NCBI GenBank assembly: GCA_023433985.1
Contig: JAEYTN010000171.1
Location: 1 to 9,585 of the forward strand
Direction: 5' to 3'
Source of the DNA: Pseudomonadota bacterium
Lineage (GTDB): Bacteria > Pseudomonadota > Alphaproteobacteria > Rhizobiales > Devosiaceae
DNA: 9,585 nt
Shown here: positions 5,942-9,585 of the stretch, piece by piece
How the letters are laid out: each line of letters starts with the position of its first letter
Numbering within the stretch: position 1 is the stretch's first letter
The notes under the pieces: generated by a model
Database searches by the model: none
Told to the model about the DNA's origin: nothing
What the model saw: the letters and a program-made list of their open reading frames with translations, nothing else
Position numbers and translations under genes: made by a program

Positions 5942-6238
5942 ATGGCGACCGAGACTACCGACCTCAGCATCGAGATATTGCGGCGGATTCAGGCCGACAT
6001 AGCGGAGCATCGCCGCGAAACGCGTCAGCTGCAGCAGAGCTTTGTTGACGTGGTGCGCTTGATCCAGCGCATGGATCAGCGCATGTCGGAGACGAAGTCC
6101 GACCTTGAGACCATGTTCAAGATGGAAGTGATTGGCCAGCACGCCCATCAGCAGACGAGGATCGAGCAGATCATTCACAACGAACTCGCGGATGTGCGGG
6201 CACGTCTCGATCGCATCGAGGCAAAGCTCGCCGACTAG
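5942..6238 (+). CDS. Small coiled-coil protein of unknown function
   Basis: The product is 98 residues with no signal peptide, no membrane segment and no cysteine. It is highly charged and almost wholly helical by composition. Heptad-like spacing of hydrophobic residues runs through two stretches: about 8-60 (LSIEILRRIQADIAEHRRE onward) and about 72-97 (RIEQIIHNELADVRARLDRI). A short break lies around IGQHAHQQ. This suggests an oligomerising coiled coil, but I recognise no named family and assign no function. Short proteins with a similar opening (a Leu-rich EILRRI segment followed by a long coiled coil) are, from memory, scattered in proteobacteria. The ATG at 5942 has no ribosome-binding site but is preceded by a promoter-like pair. 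Its codons use A or T in the third position somewhat more than the neighbouring gor and DAHP synthase genes. It lies 39 bases after gor and 63 before the DAHP synthase gene, all on one strand. Confidence 0.75.
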   Translation: MATETTDLSIEILRRIQADIAEHRRETRQLQQSFVDVVRLIQRMDQRMSETKSDLETMFKMEVIGQHAHQQTRIEQIIHNELADVRARLDRIEAKLAD

Positions 6239-6250
6239 CCGTCCGTAGGC

Positions 6251-6296
6251 TTCACACCGCCGCAATCGCCTGATATCTCCCGCGCGACCGGAGATA
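6251..6296 (+). promoter_or_regulatory. Promoter-like pair overlapped by a palindrome ahead of the DAHP synthase gene
   Basis: TTCACA (6251-6256) and TATCTC (6274-6279) are 17 bases apart, a moderate sigma-70-like match. A perfect seven-base inverted repeat, TATCTCC (6274-6280) and GGAGATA (6290-6296), covers the -10 box on the left and the Shine-Dalgarno GGAGA (6290-6294) on the right. It is either an operator-like site in DNA or, if transcription starts farther upstream, an RNA hairpin hiding the ribosome-binding site. Confidence 0.45.
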
Positions 6297-6301
6297 CGAC
6301 C

Positions 6302-7687
6302 ATGGCGACGAGCAACTGGACCCCGCAAAGCTGGCGCGACAAGCCGATCCTGCAGGTGCCCGCCTATCCGGATCCGGCCAGGCTCGAGGGCGTCGAGGCG
6401 CAGCTCAGGAAGTTCCCGCCGCTGGTGTTTGCCGGCGAGGCGCGAGAGCTGAAGCACCAGCTTGGCGACGTGGCTGAGGGCAGGGCGTTCCTGCTGCAGG
6501 GCGGGGACTGCGCCGAGAGCTTCGCTGAGCATGGCGCCGATCACATCCGCGATTTCTTCCGCGTGTTTCTGCAGATGGCAATCGTGCTGACGCATGGTGC
6601 CAGCAAGCCCGTGCTGAAGGTCGGTCGCATCGCCGGCCAGTTTGCCAAGCCGCGCTCGGCGGACACCGAAACCATCGATGGCGTGACGCTGCCCTCGTAT
6701 CGCGGCGACATCATCAACGACATCGCGTTCACGCCTGAAGCCCGCATCCCCGATCCCGAGCGCCTGCTGCTCGCCTACCGCCAGTCGGCGGCGACGCTGA
6801 ACCTGCTACGCGCCTTCGCCTCGGGCGGTTACGCCGACCTGACCCGCGTGCACGAGTGGACGATGGGCTTCATGAAGGACACCAGCGCCTATCCCCGCTT
6901 CGAGGAAGTGGCGAAGAAGATCGACGACGCGATCGACTTCATGCGCGCGCTTGGGCTGACCGGCGAGAATACGCCGTCGCTACGGGAGACCAAGTTCTAC
7001 ACCTCGCACGAGGCGCTGCTGCTCGGTTACGAGGAGGCGCTGACCCGTCGCGACTCGATCACCGGCGAGTACTACGCCACCTCTGGCCATATGCTCTGGA
7101 TCGGCGACCGCACCCGGCAGCCCGACGGCGCGCATGTCGAGTACTTCGCCGGCATCCGCAACCCGATCGGCATCAAGTGCGGGCCGTCGCTGGCTTCCGA
7201 CGACCTGCTGAAGCTGCTCGACAAGCTCAACCCGGAGAACCAGCCGGGCCGCATCACACTGATCTCGCGCTTCGGCTCGGACAAGGTGGCCGAGCACCTG
7301 CCGCGGCTGATCGAGGCTGTGCAGCGTTCGGGGCAGGCGGTGGTCTGGTGCTGCGACCCGATGCACGGCAACACCGTGAAGGCATCGAACGGCTACAAGA
7401 CGCGGCCCTTCGAACGCGTGCTTTCGGAGGTGAAGAGCTTCTTCGACATCCACCGCGGGCTCGGCACCTACGCTGGCGGCATCCATATCGAGATGACCGG
7501 CGACGATGTGACCGAGTGCACCGGCGGCGGCGTGGCGGCGATCACCGAGGCCGGCCTTTCGGACCGCTACCACACCTATTGCGACCCGCGGCTCAATGCC
7601 AGCCAGGCGCTGGAGCTGGCCTTCCTCGTCGCCGAGGAGCTGCGCGCTCAGCGTCCGGTCCGCGAACGCGTTGTCGCAGCTGAATAA
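6302..7687 (+). CDS. aroG: Class II 3-deoxy-7-phosphoheptulonate (DAHP) synthase
   Basis: The enzyme condenses phosphoenolpyruvate with erythrose 4-phosphate to DAHP, the entry step of the shikimate pathway to aromatic amino acids. The product is 461 residues, the usual size of the plant-like class II family. The opening [19 protein letters not shown] is characteristic. Metal ligands expected for class II are present: C70 in [12 protein letters not shown]355 in CDPMHGNT, E397 in [15 protein letters not shown] and D428 in [27 protein letters not shown] (102-119) is the conserved PEP-site segment. I see no fused chorismate mutase domain. The ATG at 6302 has GGAGA seven bases upstream. The symbol follows the M. 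tuberculosis class II enzyme; related genomes also use aroF. Feedback control by aromatic products is common in the family but cannot be read here. No terminator follows the stop. Confidence 0.96.
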   Translation: MATSNWTPQSWRDKPILQVPAYPDPARLEGVEAQLRKFPPLVFAGEARELKHQLGDVAEGRAFLLQGGDCAESFAEHGADHIRDFFRVFLQMAIVLTHGASKPVLKVGRIAGQFAKPRSADTETIDGVTLPSYRGDIINDIAFTPEARIPDPERLLLAYRQSAATLNLLRAFASGGYADLTRVHEWTMGFMKDTSAYPRFEEVAKKIDDAIDFMRALGLTGENTPSLRETKFYTSHEALLLGYEEALTRRDSITGEYYATSGHMLWIGDRTRQPDGAHVEYFAGIRNPIGIKCGPSLASDDLLKLLDKLNPENQPGRITLISRFGSDKVAEHLPRLIEAVQRSGQAVVWCCDPMHGNTVKASNGYKTRPFERVLSEVKSFFDIHRGLGTYAGGIHIEMTGDDVTECTGGGVAAITEAGLSDRYHTYCDPRLNASQALELAFLVAEELRAQRPVRERVVAAE

Positions 7688-7776
7688 AGTGAAATGCGCG
7701 CTCAACCGGAACGGGTAGTCTCGCGTTAAGCGAGGCGCCAGTGCATCCACGCGGGTGCAAGCGTCCTGGAGCATGC

Positions 7777-9585
7777 ATGCCCAACACACTGTTTCCGCTG
7801 GCCGATGCCGCGGCCAAGAAGTCGTTGAATCGGAACCCCATGGTTCTGATGGCCAACTCGTTCGACTGGAGCCGGACCGAACTGGGCCCCATGTCGGAGT
7901 GGCCCGATGCGCTGCGTACCGCCGTGCGCATCATGCTGGTTTCGGAAGTGCCGATGGTGCTGATGGCCGGCCGGCGCGACGGCGTACTGATCTACAACCA
8001 GGGCTATGCCGAATTTGCCGGTGACCGGCATCCGGGAATCTTCGGCCAGCCGGTGCTCGAGGCATGGCCCGAGATCGCCGAGTTCAACGCCGAGAACATG
8101 CGCCGCGGCCTTGCGGGGGAGTCCTGGTACCTGCCCGACCAGGAGCTGCGGCTCAACCGCACCGGCACGCTCGAGCCGGCCTGGATGAACCTCAACTATT
8201 CGCCCGTGCAGGACGAGGCCGGCGAGGTGCTGGGCGTGCTGGTGATCGTGGTCGAGACCACCTCCCGCTACCTGGCCGAGCAGGCGCTGAAGAAAAGCAG
8301 CGAGAAGCTCGACGTCGCACTCAATGCCTCGGGGCTCGTGGGCACCTGGGACTGGGATATCGCGAGCGACCGGGTGACCGCGGACGACCGATTTGCCCGG
8401 CTGTTCGGCGTCAGCGCCGAGGCGGCTGCCGTCGGCCTGCCGATTGGCGAATTCCTGCGCGGCATCCATCCCGACGATCGTGACCGCGTTTCGGTCGAGA
8501 TCGGCGACGGGCTCAAGCATCCTGGGCCGGCGCGGTTCGAGTACCGCTTGCTGCGGCCGGATGGCTCGGTGACCTGGGTGGTCGCTTCCGGGCAGGTGAT
8601 CGCGGACCGGGACGGGCGCCCGCTGCGCCTCCCGGGCGTGGTGGTCGATGTGACCGACGAGCGGCGGATCGCCGAGCAGCTGGCCGAAAGCGAGTTGCGC
8701 TTCCGCACCCTGGCCGACACCATGCCGCAGATGGTCTGGTCGACGCTGCCCGATGGCTACCACGACTACTACAACGCGCGCTGGTACGAGTTCACCGGCG
8801 TGCCGGAGGGCTCGACCGACGGGGAAGGGTGGAACGGCATGTTCCATCCCGAAGACCAGGAGCGGGCCTGGGCGGCGTGGCGCCACTCGCTCTCGACCGG
8901 CGAGCCCTACCGCATCGAGTACCGCCTGCGGCACCATAGCGGCGAGTACCGATGGGTGCTGGGGCAGGCGCTGCCGATCCGCGACAGCGCCGGCCGCATC
9001 GTCCGCTGGTTCGGAACCTGCACCGACGTGCACTCCGAAAAGCTGGCTCAGGAGGAGCGCGAGGTGATCGCGCAGGAACTGAGCCACCGCATCAAGAACA
9101 TCTTCGCGGTGATCGGAGGCATCGTCAGCCTCGCCGCGCGCACCTATCCCGAGGCCTCGAGCTTCGCGACGGAGCTACGGGCGCGGATCATTGCGCTGGG
9201 CAAGGCGCACGACTTCGTCCGGCCGCACTCCCGGGCCTCGGCGCCGAGCGCCAACCCCAGCTCGCTGCGCCAGTTGATTGCCGAGCTCATGAGCCCGTAT
9301 CGGCTGCCCGGCGACGAGCGCATCGAGATCGCTGGCGACGATGCCCTGATCGACGAGGCGGCTGCCACGCCGCTGGCGCTGATCTTCCACGAACTCGGGA
9401 CGAATGCCGCCAAGTACGGCTCGCTGTCGAAGCCGGGCGGGCGCGTGGCGATCGAGATCGCCTGCGGGGCGGAGGCCTGCCTCGTCACCTGGCGCGAGAT
9501 CGGTGGCCCGCCCGGTCCGCTGTCGGACAAGCAGGGCTTTGGCTCGCGACTGATGGCGCTGAGCGTCGAGGGGCAATTGAAGGGC
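7777..9585 (+). CDS. PAS-domain HWE-family sensor histidine kinase, 3' end beyond the window
   Basis: The frame is open from ATG 7777 to the last base, 603 codons with no stop, so the C-terminus is missing. GGAG (7768-7771) lies five bases before the start. Three PAS modules appear in order. The first, about 22-160, has the FDWSRTELGPMSEWPDALRT opening common at the N-terminus of such kinases. The second, about 178-297, contains DWDIASDRV, IHPDDRDRV and EYRLLRPDGSVTWV. The third, about 304-424, contains MPQMVWSTLPDG, FHPEDQERAW and EYRLRHHSGEYRWVLG. The kinase core follows: phosphoacceptor H437 in ELSHRIKNIFAVIGG, then the HWE signature H538 and N543 in HELGTNAAKYG, W572 and E574 in TWREIGGP, and GFGSRL at 587-592. 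There is no membrane segment, so it is probably cytosolic. I see no LOV-type GxNCRFLQ motif, so light sensing through flavin is not indicated. The signal and partner regulator are unknown. Confidence 0.93.
   Translation, partial: MPNTLFPLADAAAKKSLNRNPMVLMANSFDWSRTELGPMSEWPDALRTAVRIMLVSEVPMVLMAGRRDGVLIYNQGYAEFAGDRHPGIFGQPVLEAWPEIAEFNAENMRRGLAGESWYLPDQELRLNRTGTLEPAWMNLNYSPVQDEAGEVLGVLVIVVETTSRYLAEQALKKSSEKLDVALNASGLVGTWDWDIASDRVTADDRFARLFGVSAEAAAVGLPIGEFLRGIHPDDRDRVSVEIGDGLKHPGPARFEYRLLRPDGSVTWVVASGQVIADRDGRPLRLPGVVVDVTDERRIAEQLAESELRFRTLADTMPQMVWSTLPDGYHDYYNARWYEFTGVPEGSTDGEGWNGMFHPEDQERAWAAWRHSLSTGEPYRIEYRLRHHSGEYRWVLGQALPIRDSAGRIVRWFGTCTDVHSEKLAQEEREVIAQELSHRIKNIFAVIGGIVSLAARTYPEASSFATELRARIIALGKAHDFVRPHSRASAPSANPSSLRQLIAELMSPYRLPGDERIEIAGDDALIDEAAATPLALIFHELGTNAAKYGSLSKPGGRVAIEIACGAEACLVTWREIGGPPGPLSDKQGFGSRLMALSVEGQLKG

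Noticed and set aside
3896..6595. An 899-codon open frame on the minus strand antisense to the DUF2059 gene, gor, the small gene and the start of the DAHP synthase gene
   Set aside because: It mirrors G/C third-position bias of the real genes, is rich in His, Arg and Ala without any recognisable domain, and crosses a terminator and several well-supported genes. It is a shadow frame.
7708..7727. A possible EcfG (general stress) promoter, GGAAC followed by CGTT, upstream of the histidine kinase
   Set aside because: The two elements are only 11 bases apart, whereas EcfG promoters need about 16-17.
7742..7759. Imperfect hairpin TGCATCC-ACGC-GGGTGCA between the DAHP synthase and the kinase gene
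   Set aside because: Six of seven pairs with no T run and no overlap with the ribosome-binding site; expected by chance at this GC content.
7726..9087. A 453-codon open frame antisense to the histidine kinase
   Set aside because: The plus strand encodes clear PAS and HWE kinase motifs; the antisense product is Arg/His/Pro-rich and has no ribosome-binding site or family signature.
1..9585. A new multi-gene defence, mobile or biosynthetic system
   Set aside because: All but one gene belong to known core families, strand blocks and base use are even, and no transposase, integrase, nuclease, repeat array or toxin-antitoxin signature is present.

Overview
The window is GC-rich chromosomal DNA from an alphaproteobacterium, most likely order Hyphomicrobiales (Devosia- or Rhizobium-like). 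This is inferred from four things: gene content (a class II DAHP synthase, an HWE-type histidine kinase, a DUF2059 protein between rpiA and gor), the glutathione reductase active-site sequence GTCVIRGCVPKK, strong G/C third-position bias, and a rhizobial-style palindromic intergenic repeat. I see no transposase, integrase, tRNA, CRISPR array, toxin-antitoxin pair or defence system. Nearly everything is recognisable core metabolism or regulation.

Layout. Position 1-399 (+) holds the 3' part of an Lrp/AsnC-family regulator cut by the window edge. Next comes a gene-free stretch (400-715) holding two inverted 44-nt repeat arms. A leftward block follows: an L,D-transpeptidase (2945-2343) ending in a strong terminator, then moaA (2254-1202) tightly coupled to a divergent GreA/GreB-family factor (1198-716). 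The moaA diglycine codons serve as the Shine-Dalgarno of that factor. The 227-bp divergent region 2946-3172 carries a long imperfect dyad and a good sigma-70-like promoter for rpiA.

The rightward block is rpiA (3173-3877), a secreted DUF2059 protein (about 3920-4465), a terminator hairpin (4489-4517), gor (4532-5902), a 98-residue coiled-coil protein of unknown function (5942-6238), a class II DAHP synthase (6302-7687), and the first 603 codons of a three-PAS HWE histidine kinase (7777 to the window end, incomplete).

Functional links. RpiA (non-oxidative pentose phosphate pathway), glutathione reductase (NADPH use) and DAHP synthase (erythrose-4-phosphate plus PEP into the shikimate pathway) all draw on pentose-phosphate products. 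I infer only a loose metabolic association, not a new pathway. The most interesting observations are regulatory: a terminator just upstream of gor, a promoter placed so that the small coiled-coil gene would be leaderless, a palindrome over the DAHP synthase promoter and ribosome-binding region, the dyad between ldt and rpiA, and an altered coiled-coil domain in the Gre factor. I did not find a convincing previously undescribed multi-gene system.
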